A stretch of 64,000 nt of DNA, from the NCBI RefSeq assembly GCF_004361915.1, contig NZ_SNWP01000013.1:1-64000 (forward strand). Reading direction: 5' to 3'. The stretch's first letter is position 1, and each line of letters starts with the position of its first letter. The DNA comes from Sediminibacterium goheungense (lineage in GTDB: Bacteria > Bacteroidota > Bacteroidia > Chitinophagales > Chitinophagaceae). Under the pieces are notes generated by a model. It saw only the letters and a program-made list of their open reading frames with translations. It did no database searches and was not told the DNA's origin. Of this stretch, positions 1 to 12,132 are shown piece by piece. The position numbers and the translations under genes are program-made.

Positions 1-97
1 GTCAATGGTCAATGGTCAATGGTCAATGGTCAATGGTCAATGGTCAATGGTCAATGGTCAATGGTCAATGGTCAATGGTCAATGGTCAATGGTCAAT
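1..97. repeat. Tandem heptamer array (GTCAATG)n
   Basis: Thirteen perfect GTCAATG units plus six bases, continuing beyond the left edge of the window. A complementary arm (TTCACCATTCACCATTGACC-type words) follows at 148-176, so the two could pair. A terminator hairpin lies between the arms. The same vocabulary recurs at 40.1, 42.7, 44.1 and 45.1 kb. Confidence 0.95.
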
Positions 98-121
98 AAA
101 TGAAACTTGACCCTGACGATT

Positions 122-148
122 AATATTGTGTAACCACAATATTTTTTT
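122..148 (+). terminator. Rho-independent terminator for a gene left of the window
   Basis: Nine-base-pair stem AATATTGTG / CACAATATT with a TAAC loop, followed on the plus strand by seven T. The T-run is on the plus side, so it fits a plus-strand gene ending before position 1. It sits inside the loop of the GTCAATG word hairpin. Confidence 0.7.
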
Positions 149-183
149 CATTCACCATTCACCATTGACCATTCACGGGTCTC

Positions 184-1173
184 TCATTCCCCCAGCAAAA
201 GTTCACATTCCTGTAGCAATCTTTCTTTGTTGATGGCGGCGGTGCCAACTTCTTCGCAAACGAGGCCTCCGGCAATATTGGCCATTTCGGCGGCAAGGTG
301 CATGTCTTTGGTAGCAGCATAGCAGAGTGAGGTTACCGCAATAACGGTATCACCTGCGCCACTTACATCGGCAATATTGCGGATATGGGTGGGGATGATT
401 CGGTGCGAGGTTTCATCCTGGTAAAACACCCCTTTTTCAGATAAGGTTATCAACGAAACCTGGTGCTGCAGGTGTTGCTGCAGGGCTTCATGTATGTTTT
501 TTAAAGAAGGCAGATCAATGGTATCCACTGATAAATTGAGCCCTTCTTTTACTTCTTTCAGATTGGGTTTGAAGATGGTAACACCCTGATAGGCGAGGAA
601 GTTTTTCTTCTTCGGATCAACGGCAATCACAATACCTTTTGCCTTACACAGGTTGATGACTTCTTTGATGATGCGGGGTGTGAGTACCCCTTTATTATAA
701 TCTTCCAGTATCAGCACCTGTGGCTGTTGAGTGTTGATACAGGATGTTACCTGTTCGAGCAGGAGGTCTTCTGTAGCCTTGTCTAAATCGGTGGTTATTT
801 CTGCATCCAGCCGCATCATCTGCTGGTTACGGCTCATCACTCGGGTTTTGTTGGTGGTTACCCTGCCCGATGCCGGTTTAATGTATTGCGTATCGATGTT
901 CTTAGCCTGTAATAACTGTATCAACTGTTCCCCATCTGTATCGGTACCGATCACAGAAATCATGGTGGTTTGTGCGCCCAACGATGCCGTATTCAGTGCT
1001 ACATTGGCAGCCCCTCCCACCCTCAGTTCCTTTTGTTTAAGTGCTACTACGGGTACGGGTGCTTCAGGGGAGATACGATCTACAGAACCCCACCAATAAG
1101 TATCCAGCATTACATCGCCAAGGATGGCTACACGTATACGCGTGAAGTCGGCAAATAACTGTTCAAAATTCAT
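184..1173 (-). CDS. rfaE1: D-glycero-beta-D-manno-heptose-7-phosphate kinase (PfkB family)
   Basis: A 329-residue PfkB-family sugar kinase, matching the kinase half of HldE/RfaE. It phosphorylates D-glycero-D-manno-heptose 7-phosphate at O-1 in the cytoplasm, a step toward ADP-heptose for lipopolysaccharide core. Visible marks: the N-terminal GDVMLDTYWWG segment, the APVPVV segment, the GGAANVALN substrate-binding motif near residue 53, and the C-terminal ATP/anion-hole signature DVSGAGDT with catalytic Asp. The adenylyltransferase half found in enterobacterial HldE is absent, which is usual when the second step is on a separate gene. Its ATG shares one base with the stop of the upstream permease (TGATG), so translational coupling is likely. 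Function in heptose rather than another sugar is inferred from overall sequence resemblance. Confidence 0.85.
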   Translation of the reverse strand: MNFEQLFADFTRIRVAILGDVMLDTYWWGSVDRISPEAPVPVVALKQKELRVGGAANVALNTASLGAQTTMISVIGTDTDGEQLIQLLQAKNIDTQYIKPASGRVTTNKTRVMSRNQQMMRLDAEITTDLDKATEDLLLEQVTSCINTQQPQVLILEDYNKGVLTPRIIKEVINLCKAKGIVIAVDPKKKNFLAYQGVTIFKPNLKEVKEGLNLSVDTIDLPSLKNIHEALQQHLQHQVSLITLSEKGVFYQDETSHRIIPTHIRNIADVSGAGDTVIAVTSLCYAATKDMHLAAEMANIAGGLVCEEVGTAAINKERLLQECELLLGE

Positions 1174-2618
1174 CAGGCTTCCTGTTTCTTATTTCGGACT
1201 GCAAGATAATACAAAGGAATACCAATCAGTGTAATGCCCAGTCCCCATAATGAATACTTAGGCGAGGCCCATACCAATCCTACACAGAACAATGAGGCCA
1301 TAATAACATAAATAGCGGGCAGCACAGGATATCCAAATGCCTTATAGGGTCTTGGCATATCCGGTTGCTTTTTTCGTAGAATAAATATACCAATGATGGT
1401 AAGGATATAAAAGATCACCACCACAAATGAAACCATGGTAAGCAGGTCGCCATATTTACCGCTCAGGCAAAGCAGTGATGCTACCAGGCACTGAATCCAC
1501 AGGGCATAGGCAGGTACGGCATTTTTATTGAGTTCAGCTGTTTTTTTAAAAAATACGCCATCCTGTGCCATGGTATAGTATACACGGGCACCGGCCAGAA
1601 TCAAACCATTATTACAACCGAAAGTAGAGATCATGATCATAATGGCGATTACGATGGTACCGGCATTACCAAATATCTGGTTGGCTGCTGTAACCGCTAC
1701 CCTGTCGTTCTCTGCAAAGGCAATTGAATTCAGGGGCAGTACATGCAGGTACATGAGGTTGGCTGTAATATAAATCAGGGTAACAATTAAAGTACCCAGG
1801 AACAGGCTCAGACCGATATTGCGCTGCGGATTCTTGATTTCACCGGCAATAAAAGTTACGTTGTTCCAGGAGTCGCTGCTGAAGATAGAGCCGACCATGG
1901 CAGCGGCCACAGCGCCAATGAGCACCGCACCGGTAATGGGTTGCCAGCCGCCGGCACTGGGCTGTAAGGCACCGCTGGCATCTTTCACCCCAAAATCCTG
2001 CATGGCAGAAAAACCTGTTTGCCAGTTCTCAGACCAGAAGCTTTGTTTGGCGAGCAGGAAGCCAAATACAATCAATCCAAACAGGGATAGCAACTTGGTT
2101 ACGGTGAACGTACTCTGAATAATTTTCCCCCCCTTTACCCCACGCGTATTGGTATAGGTTAAGAAAGTAATCATGCCAATGGCCAATAACTGTGCGGCGG
2201 ATATTTTGATAAAACCCAGGTCTGCAATAATATTCTGCTCCCCCACTTCCGGAATCAGGTAAGCAGTGAAGCGGCTGAATGCCACACCTACTGCGGCAAT
2301 GGTAGCCGTTTGTATAACGGAAAAAAAACTCCATCCAAAAAGGAAGGCAACCAATTTATTATAGGCTTCTTTGAGGTATACATACTGCCCTCCTGCCTTT
2401 GGATACATGGCACTGAGTTCACCGTAGCTAACGGCAGCTGTAATGGTCATAAAACCGGTAATCAACCAAACCAGTACCAGCCATCCGGCACTGCCCACAT
2501 TACGGGTAATATCGGCACTCACAATAAAGATACCGGAACCAATCATGCCGCCTGCAACAATCATGGTAGCATCAAACAAACTCAGGGTTGGTTTAAAAGA
2601 AGGGCTTGTATTACTCAT
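1173..2618 (-). CDS. APC-family amino acid permease
   Basis: A 481-residue polytopic membrane protein with about twelve hydrophobic segments. The first helix carries the GGMIGSGIF motif, the unwound substrate-carboxylate-binding segment of the amino acid-polyamine-organocation superfamily; AGGQYVYLKEAY follows helix 2, as in L-type (LAT) exchangers and YkfD-like permeases. It most likely imports or exchanges amino acids at the inner membrane; the substrate cannot be read from sequence. It is the first gene of a two-gene unit with the heptose kinase, overlapping it by one base. The two functions have no obvious connection, so the pairing may be positional only. Confidence 0.85.
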   Translation of the reverse strand: MSNTSPSFKPTLSLFDATMIVAGGMIGSGIFIVSADITRNVGSAGWLVLVWLITGFMTITAAVSYGELSAMYPKAGGQYVYLKEAYNKLVAFLFGWSFFSVIQTATIAAVGVAFSRFTAYLIPEVGEQNIIADLGFIKISAAQLLAIGMITFLTYTNTRGVKGGKIIQSTFTVTKLLSLFGLIVFGFLLAKQSFWSENWQTGFSAMQDFGVKDASGALQPSAGGWQPITGAVLIGAVAAAMVGSIFSSDSWNNVTFIAGEIKNPQRNIGLSLFLGTLIVTLIYITANLMYLHVLPLNSIAFAENDRVAVTAANQIFGNAGTIVIAIMIMISTFGCNNGLILAGARVYYTMAQDGVFFKKTAELNKNAVPAYALWIQCLVASLLCLSGKYGDLLTMVSFVVVIFYILTIIGIFILRKKQPDMPRPYKAFGYPVLPAIYVIMASLFCVGLVWASPKYSLWGLGITLIGIPLYYLAVRNKKQEA

Positions 2619-2845
2619 ATGGTTGTTTGGTTAGGAGTTCAAGATAAGGAAAAAAAGATTCAAGGAACAAGTGCCAGGTTACAAGAGATCGTGAGGAATT
2701 CTTCAATATCAGGTATTACAGGCAGTCTTGATTTGCAAGGGATTAATTTGGCTAAAATCCGTTGAGAAGCGGATAATTTTAGACATTGCTATCCCCTTTT
2801 GATTCTTCGTTAAAAAATGTTCCCGTTTGAGTATATGTGCCTCAC

Positions 2846-2878
2846 AAAAAAACGCATGAACCAAAGTCCATGCGTTTT
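2846..2878 (-). terminator. Rho-independent terminator of the OmpH-like gene
   Basis: Ten-base-pair perfect stem AAAACGCATG / CATGCGTTTT (2849-2858 with 2869-2878). On the minus strand it is followed by seven T, so it terminates the OmpH-like gene that ends at 2934. Confidence 0.85.
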
Positions 2879-2891
2879 AAATATTTCCTCT

Positions 2892-2930
2892 CAAAAGCTA
2901 GCAGCTAATAGCTAACGGCTAAAAGCTTTC
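2892..2930. repeat. AGCTAA-type word array
   Basis: Short permuted words (AGCTAGC, AGCTAATAGCTAACGGCT, AAAAGCT) ending at the stop codon of the OmpH-like gene. Partly self-complementary. Same vocabulary as at 12.2 kb. Confidence 0.6.
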
Positions 2931-2933
2931 TTC

Positions 2934-3530
2934 TTACTGCTTCTTCTTATACTTCTCATTCAGCCCCTTAATTACATCTGCTGTAATATCATAAGCAGAG
3001 TCCTTATAGTAGAATGCCAGTGACTCTGAATTATTGGCAACAATAAAAGCATAGCCTTTATTGGCATTGTATTCTTTCAGGTAATCACTGATTTTCTGAC
3101 GTACATCCAGCATTTTTTTCATGCTCTCATCCTGCATTTCATTGTTCATCATCTGCTCTTTACTATTGTAGGTCTTTTCCATCTGCATCAGTTCCTGCTG
3201 TTTGCTGTTTACTTCAGCCTGGGTCATACCCTGTGCAGAACGCTGCAGCTCCTGATATTTGGCAGCAAATGCTTCTTTTAACTGGTTCAGCTGTTTGCCA
3301 TTCTCCTGGGCCTTGGCCTGGATAGAATTACTTACCTCTTTGTAATAAGAGAAATGTGCCTCAATAGAATCGATCTCGAAATAGGCTATTTTAAAGTTAC
3401 CCTGTGGTACTTCTTTGGTACCAGACTGCGTATTTGTTTTTCCATTACCACCAGAAGAGAACTGGAGATAAAACAGTACAGCTACTGCAATCACCAAAGC
3501 AATATTTAACCCAATCGTAAAGTTTTTCAT
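2934..3530 (-). CDS. OmpH/Skp-family periplasmic chaperone-like protein
   Basis: 198 residues from the ATG at 3530; an in-frame start further upstream would add 19 residues ahead of the hydrophobic segment and is less likely. Residues 1-25 form a signal anchor or signal peptide (MKNFTIGLNIALVIAVAV), followed by a low-complexity linker, then the OmpH pattern: a short beta segment (IAYFEIDSIE), a long Gln/Lys/Glu-rich coiled coil (about residues 60-140), and a closing strand with GYAFIVANN. OmpH/Skp proteins hold unfolded outer-membrane proteins in the periplasm. Here the protein stands alone next to rpoC rather than in the usual bamA-ompH cluster, so it is probably a paralog; a single-TM anchored form is possible because no clear cleavage site follows the hydrophobic stretch. 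Confidence 0.75.
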   Translation of the reverse strand: MKNFTIGLNIALVIAVAVLFYLQFSSGGNGKTNTQSGTKEVPQGNFKIAYFEIDSIEAHFSYYKEVSNSIQAKAQENGKQLNQLKEAFAAKYQELQRSAQGMTQAEVNSKQQELMQMEKTYNSKEQMMNNEMQDESMKKMLDVRQKISDYLKEYNANKGYAFIVANNSESLAFYYKDSAYDITADVIKGLNEKYKKKQ

Positions 3531-3725
3531 GTGTTGGTTTTTATTGATTATAACCAGATGTAATCCGATGGCAAAGCATTTTCCCAATTCGCCTATCGCA
3601 TTTCATCAACTGAAATTCAGCTTATAAAATTAATGCCTTTTTACCCTTTTTCTTTTACGGGCAACAAGATTAACAATAAATATCAGCATACAAAAATTCT
3701 GTATAAGTAACAGGATGTATACCTG

Positions 3726-3758
3726 AAAAAAAGTAGGAAGCTTTCACTTCCTACTTTT
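3726..3758 (-). terminator. Rho-independent terminator of rpoBC
   Basis: Twelve-base-pair perfect stem AAAAGTAGGAAG / CTTCCTACTTTT with a six-base loop (3729-3758). Read on the minus strand it ends in seven T. It lies 27 bases past the rpoC stop codon. Confidence 0.9.
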
Positions 3759-3785
3759 AACATTTATATGAATCCTTACGGATAC

Positions 3786-6700
3786 TTACTCATCATCATC
3801 AAAGCTCATCGCTTCGCGTGTAGTAGCCAGTACCTCGTACTCTTCCTTGCTACCTACAATCATGTTCTCGAACTCTTTCTGTCCGGAACCTGCAGGAATG
3901 AGGTGACCTGTGATCACGTTCTCTTTCAGACCCAGCATAGCGTCGGTCTTACCCTGTATAGCAGCCTGGCTCAGTACTTTGGTAGTTTCCTGGAATGATG
4001 CGGCAGATATCCAGCTTTGTACACCCAGTGATGCTTTGGTAATACCCAGCAATACCGGTGTTGCGGTAGCAGGTTTTGCATCACGCACTTCCACGAGTTT
4101 TTTATCTGATCTGCGGAGGATAGAGTTTTCTTCTCTCAACTCACGCAGGGTGATGATCTGACCCGCTTTCAGTTTGGTGCTTTCACCCGCATCGGTTACC
4201 ACTTTCTTATCGTAGATTCTGTCGTTCTCTTCGATAAAGTCGAAGCGATCTTCCAGATCCTCCTCTAAGAATTTGGTATCACCCGCATCTACAATCTCTA
4301 CTTTCTTCATCATCTGACGTACAATCACTTCAATGTGTTTGTCGTTGATTTTTACACCCTGTAAACGATATACTTCCTGAATCTCATTCACAACGTACTC
4401 CTGTACTGCGAATGGACCTTTGATCGCAAGGATATCTGCAGGTGCAATCTGTCCGTCAGACATTGGCGTACCCGCTTTCACGAAGTCGCCATCCTGTACC
4501 AGGATCTGGCGTGTTAATGGTACCAGGTATTTCTTCACCATACCATCTTTCGATTCTACGATGATTTCTCTGTTACCACGTTTTACGTTACCGAAAGCCA
4601 CCACACCATCAATCTCACACACAATCGCAGGGTTTCCTGGATTACGTGCTTCAAACAATTCAGTTACACGAGGCAGACCCCCTGTGATATCTCTCAGTTT
4701 ACCAAGGATACGTGGAATCTTCACCATTACCTGACCTGCTTTCACTTCATCGCCTTCTTCTACAGCAATGTGCGAGCCTACTGGCAGGTTGTATTGTTTG
4801 ATCTCCTTACCTTCTACAATGATGGTTGGAATCTTTGTTTTGTCTTTGGTTTCAATAACCACTTTCTCACGGTGTCCTGTTTGCTCATCAGCCTCATCAC
4901 GGTAAGTGATACCATCCAGTACATTTTCAAATTTGATGGTACCGTTCTGCTCAGCAACGATTACGTTGTTGAACGGATCCCATGTACAGATCATATCTCC
5001 TTTCTTCACCTGCTGACCATCTTTTACATTCAGGGTAGCACCATAAGGAACGTTATTGGTAATCATCAGACGATCATTCTTCACATCCATGATCCTTACC
5101 TCACCGGTACGACCAATTACAATCTTTACTTTATCGCCTTCATTGTTCAGTGTATCTACGGTACGCAGACCATCGAACTGAATGGTACCATCGAATTTAG
5201 CAGGGAGGCCAGATTCTACTGAAGCAGAACCCGCAACACCACCCACGTGGAAGGTACGCAGGGTAAGCTGTGTACCAGGCTCACCGATAGACTGTGCTGC
5301 GATGATACCTACTGCATCACCTCTCTGTGCGATATAACCGGTTGCCAGGTTTTTACCATAACACTTCACACACACACCACGCTTGCTTTCACAGGTAAGT
5401 ACAGAACGTATTTCTACGGTTTCAATACCTGCTTCTTCAATTGCTTTGGCATGATCAGATGAAATTTCCTCACCGGCTACAATGATCAGTTCTTCTGTTA
5501 CAGGATGGAAAATATCGTGTAAGGAAGTACGACCTTCAATTCTGTCTGCCAGTGGCTCGATGACGTCTTCATTATCTTTCAGTGCAGTTGTAGCAATACC
5601 ACGCAGTGTACCGCAATCTTCTTCAGAGATTACCACATCCTGTGATACGTCTACCAGACGACGGGTCAGGTAACCGGCATCAGCTGTTTTCAGGGCCGTA
5701 TCCGCCAGACCTTTACGCGCACCGTGTGTAGAGATAAAGTAATCCAATACGTTCAGACCGCTTTTGAAGTTAGACAGGATCGGGTTCTCAATTACCTCAC
5801 TTCCTGTGCTACCACTCTTACGGGGTTTCGCCATCAGACCACGAATACCTACCAGCTGTTTTACCTGTGTTTTACTACCACGGGCTCCGGAATCCAGCAT
5901 CATGTAAACAGAGTTGAAACCTTGTTTATCATTCTGCATTTCGCGGATCAGGGTTTCTGTAATACGTGTATCCACACGGCTCCAGATATCGATCACCTGG
6001 TTATAACGTTCGTTATTGGTGATCAGACCCATGTTATAGTTTTCCCACACTTCTTCTACTTCTACTTTTGCATTCTCCAGCAGTTCATTCCTCATATCAG
6101 GAACGATCAGATCGTTCACGTTGAACGACAGACCACCACGGAAGGCCATACGGAATCCGAGTGTTTTGATATCATCAAGGAACTTGGCCGTTTTAGGAAC
6201 GTCAGTGATTTTAATGATATCACCGATGATCTCTCTCAGGCTCTTCTTGGTCAGCAATGCATTTACATAACCTACTTCAACAGGTACATGCTGGTTGAAC
6301 AGTACACGACCAACGGTAGTGTCGATCAGTTTTTTCACCAGTTTACCACCTTCGCGCACATTTACCTTCACTTTGATATTGGCATGCAGATCAACACGCT
6401 GTTCGTTATAAGCGATGATCACTTCATCCATACTGTAGAAAGCCTTACCCTCACCTCTTACGATCTCTGTTTCAGTGGTTTTCTTACCCTTGGTAATATA
6501 GTAAAGACCGAGTACCATGTCCTGAGAAGGCAGGGTGATGGGCGTACCATTCTGCGGGTTAAGAATGTTGTGAGAAGAAAGCATCAACAACTGGGCTTCC
6601 AGTACTGCGGCACTGCTCAAGGGAACGTGTACCGCCATCTGGTCACCATCGAAATCGGCGTTGAACGCCGATGTTACGAGCGGGTGCAGCTGAATGGCTT

Positions 6701-8069
6701 TACCTTCTACTAATTTTGGCTGGAAGGCCTGGATCGACAAACGGTGCAGTGTTGGGGCACGGTTTAACAAAACAGGGTGTCCTTTCAGAATATTTTCCAG
6801 GATATCCCAGATCACAGCTTCTTTACGGTCCACTAATTTCTTGGCAGACTTCACTGTTTTCACGATACCTCTTTCAATCAGTTTACGGATCACAAATGGT
6901 TTGAACAATTCTGCCGCCATATCTTTTGGCAGACCACATTCATGCATTTTCAGTTCAGGACCTACCACGATAACCGAACGACCAGAATAGTCAACACGTT
7001 TACCCAGGAGGTTCTGACGGAAACGACCTTGTTTACCTTTGAGTACATCAGACAGTGATTTCAGCGCACGACCACCTTCTGCTTTCACCGCATTTGATTT
7101 ACGGCTGTTATCGAAGAGTGAATCGATGGCTTCCTGCAGCATACGTTTTTCGTTACGCAGGATCACTTCCGGTGCTTTGATCTCCAACAGTCTTTTCAGA
7201 CGGTTGTTACGGATGATCACACGACGATACAGATCGTTCAGATCTGAACTCGCGAAACGACCACCATCCAATGGCACCAATGGACGCAGTTCCGGTGGAA
7301 TCACAGGAATGTATTGCATTACCATCCATTCCGGACGGTTGGTAATTCTGGTACTTGCATCACGGAATGATTCCACTACGCTCAAACGCTTTAAAGCATC
7401 TGCTTTACGCTGCTGAGAAGTTTCAGTAGCAGCGGCATTACGCAGTGAGAAGCTCAGACCATCGAGGTCGATTCTTTCCAATAATGCATGAACCGCTTCA
7501 GCACCCATTTTGGCAATGAATTTCTGCGGATCATCATCAGGCAGGTACTGGTTATCTTTTGGTAAATTATCCAGGATATCCAGGTACTCTTCTTCTGTGA
7601 GCAGATCACCCATATTCAGGTTTTCTTTCACACCGCCCTGTATTACTACAAAACGCTCATAGTAAATGATGGTTTCTAATTTCTTAGAACTCATCCCTAA
7701 TAAGTAACCGATTTTGTTCGGCAGACTTTTGAAATACCAGATATGTACAACGGGTACCACCAGTTTGATGTGCCCCATACGTTCACGACGAACTTTTTTC
7801 TCTGTTACTTCCACACCGCAGCGGTCGCACACGATGCCTTTGTAACGGATACGCTTATACTTACCGCAGGCACATTCGTAATCCTTTACAGGACCGAAAA
7901 TCCTTTCACAGAACAAACCATCGCGTTCTGGTTTGTAGGTACGGTAGTTGATGGTTTCAGGCTTCAGTACTTCGCCAAAACTTCTCTCCAGAATGCTATC
8001 TGGTGATGCCAGACTGATCGTAATCTGAGAAAAAGTTGATCTGGGGCGATTGTCTTTTTTAATGGCCAT
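3786..8069 (-). CDS. rpoC: DNA-directed RNA polymerase subunit beta prime
   Basis: 1427 residues, the full length expected for Bacteroidota beta prime. It is the catalytic clamp subunit of RNA polymerase. Visible: the zinc-ribbon cysteines C66, C68, C81, C84; the absolutely conserved active-site NADFDGDQM at 470-478, whose three Asp hold the catalytic magnesium; the second zinc site around [13 protein letters not shown]; and the trigger-loop region with [13 protein letters not shown]. The start ATG is supported by the conserved N-terminus. It follows rpoB on the same strand after a 121-bp spacer that contains an unusual AGCT word hairpin. A strong terminator follows. Confidence 0.99.
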   Translation of the reverse strand: MAIKKDNRPRSTFSQITISLASPDSILERSFGEVLKPETINYRTYKPERDGLFCERIFGPVKDYECACGKYKRIRYKGIVCDRCGVEVTEKKVRRERMGHIKLVVPVVHIWYFKSLPNKIGYLLGMSSKKLETIIYYERFVVIQGGVKENLNMGDLLTEEEYLDILDNLPKDNQYLPDDDPQKFIAKMGAEAVHALLERIDLDGLSFSLRNAAATETSQQRKADALKRLSVVESFRDASTRITNRPEWMVMQYIPVIPPELRPLVPLDGGRFASSDLNDLYRRVIIRNNRLKRLLEIKAPEVILRNEKRMLQEAIDSLFDNSRKSNAVKAEGGRALKSLSDVLKGKQGRFRQNLLGKRVDYSGRSVIVVGPELKMHECGLPKDMAAELFKPFVIRKLIERGIVKTVKSAKKLVDRKEAVIWDILENILKGHPVLLNRAPTLHRLSIQAFQPKLVEGKAIQLHPLVTSAFNADFDGDQMAVHVPLSSAAVLEAQLLMLSSHNILNPQNGTPITLPSQDMVLGLYYITKGKKTTETEIVRGEGKAFYSMDEVIIAYNEQRVDLHANIKVKVNVREGGKLVKKLIDTTVGRVLFNQHVPVEVGYVNALLTKKSLREIIGDIIKITDVPKTAKFLDDIKTLGFRMAFRGGLSFNVNDLIVPDMRNELLENAKVEVEEVWENYNMGLITNNERYNQVIDIWSRVDTRITETLIREMQNDKQGFNSVYMMLDSGARGSKTQVKQLVGIRGLMAKPRKSGSTGSEVIENPILSNFKSGLNVLDYFISTHGARKGLADTALKTADAGYLTRRLVDVSQDVVISEEDCGTLRGIATTALKDNEDVIEPLADRIEGRTSLHDIFHPVTEELIIVAGEEISSDHAKAIEEAGIETVEIRSVLTCESKRGVCVKCYGKNLATGYIAQRGDAVGIIAAQSIGEPGTQLTLRTFHVGGVAGSASVESGLPAKFDGTIQFDGLRTVDTLNNEGDKVKIVIGRTGEVRIMDVKNDRLMITNNVPYGATLNVKDGQQVKKGDMICTWDPFNNVIVAEQNGTIKFENVLDGITYRDEADEQTGHREKVVIETKDKTKIPTIIVEGKEIKQYNLPVGSHIAVEEGDEVKAGQVMVKIPRILGKLRDITGGLPRVTELFEARNPGNPAIVCEIDGVVAFGNVKRGNREIIVESKDGMVKKYLVPLTRQILVQDGDFVKAGTPMSDGQIAPADILAIKGPFAVQEYVVNEIQEVYRLQGVKINDKHIEVIVRQMMKKVEIVDAGDTKFLEEDLEDRFDFIEENDRIYDKKVVTDAGESTKLKAGQIITLRELREENSILRRSDKKLVEVRDAKPATATPVLLGITKASLGVQSWISAASFQETTKVLSQAAIQGKTDAMLGLKENVITGHLIPAGSGQKEFENMIVGSKEEYEVLATTREAMSFDDDE

Positions 8070-8075
8070 ATTTTT

Positions 8076-8188
8076 AAGCTTTGAGCTATCAGCTGCGAGC
8101 TGCGAGCTCTTGTTTACATTTTTATGATAAAAACAATGTTCCTGGAATACTTATGGCTCGTGGCTCATAGCCCGTAGCTCATAGCTTC
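8076..8188. repeat. AGCT word hairpin in the rpoB-rpoC spacer
   Basis: Left arm at 8076-8111 (AGCTTTGAGCTATCAGCTGC and permutations), right arm at 8151-8188 (GGCTCATAGCCCGTAGCTCA). The arms are approximate reverse complements about 40 bases apart. It fills almost the whole gap between two genes that must be co-transcribed. Confidence 0.8.
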
Positions 8189-8190
8189 CT

Positions 8191-11100
8191 CTACTCAAAC
8201 TTCAGGTCAAGACCCAAACCTCTCAATTCATGTACCAATACATTGAACGATTCAGGTACACCGGCGCGTGGGATATTGTCTCCCTTCACGATGGCTTCAT
8301 AGGTCTTCGCCCTTCCGATGATATCATCAGACTTCAGTGTGAGCAGTTCCTGCAGGATGTTGGCCGCACCATATGCTTCCAGTGCCCATACCTCCATCTC
8401 ACCAAAACGCTGTCCACCAAACTGTGCCTTACCACCCAGCGGTTGCTGTGTAATCAAGCTGTATGGTCCGATAGAACGTGCGTGCATCTTATCATCCACC
8501 ATGTGGTGCAGTTTGATCATATAGATCACACCCACAGTCGCTTTCTGGTGGAAACGTTCTCCGGTTTCACCATCAAACAGATAAGTATGTCCGTTACGTG
8601 GAATATTGGCGTCTTTACAATATTGCTCAATCTCATCGGTGCTGGCACCATCAAAGATCGGCGTTGCAAATTTCACACCCAGGCGCTTACCGGTCCATCC
8701 AAGGATGGTTTCATAAATCTGACCCAGGTTCATCCTTGAAGGTACCCCCAGTGGGTTCAGTACGATATCAACCGGTGTACCATCTTCCATGAACGGCATA
8801 TCTTCTGCACGTACAATTTTCGCTACGATACCTTTGTTACCGTGACGACCCGCCATCTTATCACCCACTTTCAACTTACGTTTTACAGCGAGGTATACTT
8901 TGGCCAGTTTCAATACACCTGCAGGTAACTCATCTCCGATAGAAATGTTGAACTTCTCACGCTTGTAACGTCCGAGTTCTTCATTGTAACGGATGCTGTA
9001 GTTGTGCAATAAGGTATTGATCTGATCATCGGTTTTTGCATCACCTGTCCAACCCAGCGGATTCACATTCTGATAATCAATCGCACTCAGGTTTTTCTGG
9101 TTAAACTTGGCACCTTTACCAATCAGCATTTCACCAAAGTTATTGCTTACGCCTGCAGAAGCTTTGTCTTTCAGCAAAGTCTGCAATTTGTCTAACAACA
9201 ATTCTTTGATTGATTCTGTATTCTGCTGGTGTACTTTTTCTACTTTTTCCAACAGCGCTTTCTCACGGATCTTACCATTCTTATCTTTCTTCGCACGCTG
9301 GAACAGTTTTTTATCAATCACCACACCTTCTGTACCATTTGGTGCTTTCAAGGAAGCATCTTTTGCATCACCTGCTTTATCACCAAAGATGGCACGTAAA
9401 AGTTTTTCTTCCGGAGTAGGATCTGATTCACCTTTAGGTGTGATCTTACCAATCAGGATATCACCTTCTTTAATGGTAGCACCGATACGGATAATACCAT
9501 GTTCATCCAGGTCTTTCGTAGCTTCTTCAGAAACGTTCGGAATATCTGGAGTCAGTTCTTCCTCACCCAATTTGGTATCACGAACTTCCAGTTCATATTC
9601 ATCAATATGAATAGATGTGAACAGGTCTTCACGAACCACTTTCTCACTGATTACAATCGCATCCTCAAAGTTGTAACCCTTCCATGGCATGAATGCCACC
9701 TGCAGATTACGACCCAATGCCAGTTCACCATCTTTGGTTGCATAACCTTCAGTCAAGAAGTCGCCCTTCTTCACTTTTTGTCCTTTCTTCACGGCCGGAC
9801 GCAGGTTGATACAGGTTGCCTGGTTGGTTTTGATGAATTTTGTGAGTTTATAAACCTGCAGATCATCATTAAAGCTGATCAGACGGTCAATATCATTTCT
9901 GTCGTAACGAACATGTATCTCGTTTGCATCTACAAACTCAACCACACCATTACCATCAGCATGAATCTGGATACGTGCATCGCGGGCCGCTTTTCCTTCC
10001 AGACCGGTACCTACGATGGGTACTTCCGGACGGATCAATGGTACAGCCTGACGTTGCATGTTTGATCCCATCAGTGCACGGTTGGCATCATCATGCTCCA
10101 GGAACGGAATCAGGGAAGCACTCAGACCAACGATCTGGTTGGGTGCAACGTCCATATATTCCACATCCTCTTTATCTAAAATCGGGAAGTCGCCCGTTTG
10201 ACGGGATACTACTTTATCTTCTGCAAACTCACCTTTCTCAGTGAGCGGAGAGTTACTCTGCGCGATTCTCGCCGTATCTTCTTCTTCCGCACTCAGGAAA
10301 GTAAGTTCTTTCATGTTTACTTTACCGTTCTCTACTTTACGATAAGGGGTTTCAATAAAGCCCATATCATTGATAGATGCGTGTACGCAAAGCGTAGAAA
10401 TCAGACCGATGTTCGGTCCTTCCGGTGTTTCAATGGTACACAGACGGCCGTAGTGAGAATAGTGTACGTCACGTACCTCGAAACCGGCACGCTCACGACT
10501 CAAACCACCTGGTCCGAGTGCGGATATACGACGCTTGTGTGTGATCTCACTCAGCGGATTGGTCTGATCCAGAAACTGTGACAACTGTGAGGTTCCAAAG
10601 AAGGAATTGATTACAGATGACAGTGTTCTTGCATTGATCAGGTCAACCGGGGTAAATACCTCATTATCGCGAACGTTCATGCGCTCACGAATGGTACGTG
10701 CCATACGGGCCAGACCTACACCAAACTGTGCATAGAGCTGCTCTCCTACGGTACGAACACGACGGTTGCTCAGGTGATCAATATCATCAATCTCTGCTTT
10801 CGCATTGGTTAAGCGAACCAGGTATTTAATGATTTCAATAATATCTTGCTTGGTCAATACTTTCTTGGTCAGCGGATAATCGAGGTTCAGTTTGCGGTTG
10901 ATTTTATAACGGCCCACTTCACCCAGGTCATAACGTTTGTCTGAGAAGAACAATTTGTCGATGATACCACGCGCGGTTTCATTATCCGGCGCATCGGCAC
11001 CACGTAACTGGCGATAGATATGTTGTACCGCTTCCAGTTCACTGTTCGAAGTATCCTTATTTAAAGTATTGTAGATGATCGCATAGTCACCACCCACATC

Positions 11101-11994
11101 TTCTTTCTGAATGAATACGCTCTTGATCTCCATTTCGATGATGGTTGCAATAGCATCCTCATCCAGAATGGTATCACGCTCCATTACGATTTCGTTACGC
11201 TCAATGCTCACTACCTCACCGGTATCTTCATCCACGAAATCTTCTACCCATGTTCTTAATACGCGGGCAGCGAGTTTTTTACCTACATGGTTAGCAAGTG
11301 TTTTTTTATCGGCTTTCACCTCATCGGCCATACCGAAGAGTTCCAGGATATCCTTATCGGTTTCGAAACCAATAGAACGTAACAGGGTTGTTACAGGGAA
11401 CTTTTTCTTACGGTCGATGTAGGCATACATCACGTTATTGATATCGGTAGCAAATTCCATCCATGCACCTTTGAAAGGAATCACACGGGCAGAATAAATT
11501 TTGGTACCGTTGGGGTGTACAGACTGACCAAAGAATACACCGGGTGAACGGTGCAACTGTGATACTACCACACGCTCAGCTCCGTTAATTACGAAGGTAC
11601 CACGTGGTGTCATGTACGGTATATTTCCGAGGAACACATCCTGAACGATGGTCTGGAAATCTACGTGCTCTTCATCGTTACAGCTTAAACGCAGTTTGGC
11701 CTTTAAGGGCACCGCATAAGTAAGACCACGCTCCATACACTCATCGAGGGTATAACGGGGCGGATCAATGAAATAATCCAGGAACTCCAGTACGAAGATG
11801 TTACGCGTGTCGGTAATAGGAAAGTTTTCCTTAAACACACGGAACAAACCCTCCACATTACGCTTATCGGGTGTTGTCTCTAACTGGAAAAATTCTCTGA
11901 ATGATTCTAACTGGATGTCGAGCAGGTCTGGGGCATCAGCCAAATGTTTAGTTTTACCGAAGCCGACCCTGTTGTTCAAAGTTGTTGTAGACAT
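8191..11994 (-). CDS. rpoB: DNA-directed RNA polymerase subunit beta
   Basis: 1267 residues, complete. With beta prime it forms the RNA polymerase active-site cleft. The rifampicin-binding region spans about residues 467-499 ([11 protein letters not shown], then [14 protein letters not shown]); the residues most often changed in resistant mutants, D476, H486 and S491 here, are the susceptible forms. The C-terminal [18 protein letters not shown] segment and the [12 protein letters not shown] segment are intact. In most Bacteroidota rpoB follows rplL directly; here rplL ends 12.7 kb away and rpoB has its own promoter (12133-12163) with a leader of roughly 130 bases. Confidence 0.99.
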   Translation of the reverse strand: MSTTTLNNRVGFGKTKHLADAPDLLDIQLESFREFFQLETTPDKRNVEGLFRVFKENFPITDTRNIFVLEFLDYFIDPPRYTLDECMERGLTYAVPLKAKLRLSCNDEEHVDFQTIVQDVFLGNIPYMTPRGTFVINGAERVVVSQLHRSPGVFFGQSVHPNGTKIYSARVIPFKGAWMEFATDINNVMYAYIDRKKKFPVTTLLRSIGFETDKDILELFGMADEVKADKKTLANHVGKKLAARVLRTWVEDFVDEDTGEVVSIERNEIVMERDTILDEDAIATIIEMEIKSVFIQKEDVGGDYAIIYNTLNKDTSNSELEAVQHIYRQLRGADAPDNETARGIIDKLFFSDKRYDLGEVGRYKINRKLNLDYPLTKKVLTKQDIIEIIKYLVRLTNAKAEIDDIDHLSNRRVRTVGEQLYAQFGVGLARMARTIRERMNVRDNEVFTPVDLINARTLSSVINSFFGTSQLSQFLDQTNPLSEITHKRRISALGPGGLSRERAGFEVRDVHYSHYGRLCTIETPEGPNIGLISTLCVHASINDMGFIETPYRKVENGKVNMKELTFLSAEEEDTARIAQSNSPLTEKGEFAEDKVVSRQTGDFPILDKEDVEYMDVAPNQIVGLSASLIPFLEHDDANRALMGSNMQRQAVPLIRPEVPIVGTGLEGKAARDARIQIHADGNGVVEFVDANEIHVRYDRNDIDRLISFNDDLQVYKLTKFIKTNQATCINLRPAVKKGQKVKKGDFLTEGYATKDGELALGRNLQVAFMPWKGYNFEDAIVISEKVVREDLFTSIHIDEYELEVRDTKLGEEELTPDIPNVSEEATKDLDEHGIIRIGATIKEGDILIGKITPKGESDPTPEEKLLRAIFGDKAGDAKDASLKAPNGTEGVVIDKKLFQRAKKDKNGKIREKALLEKVEKVHQQNTESIKELLLDKLQTLLKDKASAGVSNNFGEMLIGKGAKFNQKNLSAIDYQNVNPLGWTGDAKTDDQINTLLHNYSIRYNEELGRYKREKFNISIGDELPAGVLKLAKVYLAVKRKLKVGDKMAGRHGNKGIVAKIVRAEDMPFMEDGTPVDIVLNPLGVPSRMNLGQIYETILGWTGKRLGVKFATPIFDGASTDEIEQYCKDANIPRNGHTYLFDGETGERFHQKATVGVIYMIKLHHMVDDKMHARSIGPYSLITQQPLGGKAQFGGQRFGEMEVWALEAYGAANILQELLTLKSDDIIGRAKTYEAIVKGDNIPRAGVPESFNVLVHELRGLGLDLKFE

Positions 11995-12132
11995 ATAAAT
12001 GAAAACCGGTTTTGATACGATAAAAATTTGGGGAGAATGGTGAGATTCTCTTAACGTACAATCGGCTCATTCATCATTCAAACGTCAATGATAAAAATGT
12101 CCACCCGCTAATTGGCCCAAAAATAAGGATGG

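Larger units (their letters stand above)
2619..2933. other. Intergenic region, 315 bp
   Basis: Holds the upstream region of the permease gene, the terminator of the OmpH-like gene (2846-2878) and an AGCTAA word array (2892-2930). No coding sequence was seen. A TATCTTGA stretch just upstream of the permease resembles a -7 element (TAnnTTTG) but is imperfect. Confidence 0.6.

Noticed and set aside
1..97. CRISPR array
   Set aside because: Units are seven bases with no spacers; it is a simple tandem repeat.
5724..6713. 329-codon open frame on the plus strand opposite rpoC
   Set aside because: It is antisense to a highly conserved essential gene and its predicted protein has a biased composition (Ile, Phe, Thr, His) typical of a mirror frame.
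9499..10065. 188-codon plus-strand frame opposite rpoB
   Set aside because: Antisense shadow of conserved rpoB codons; no family features.
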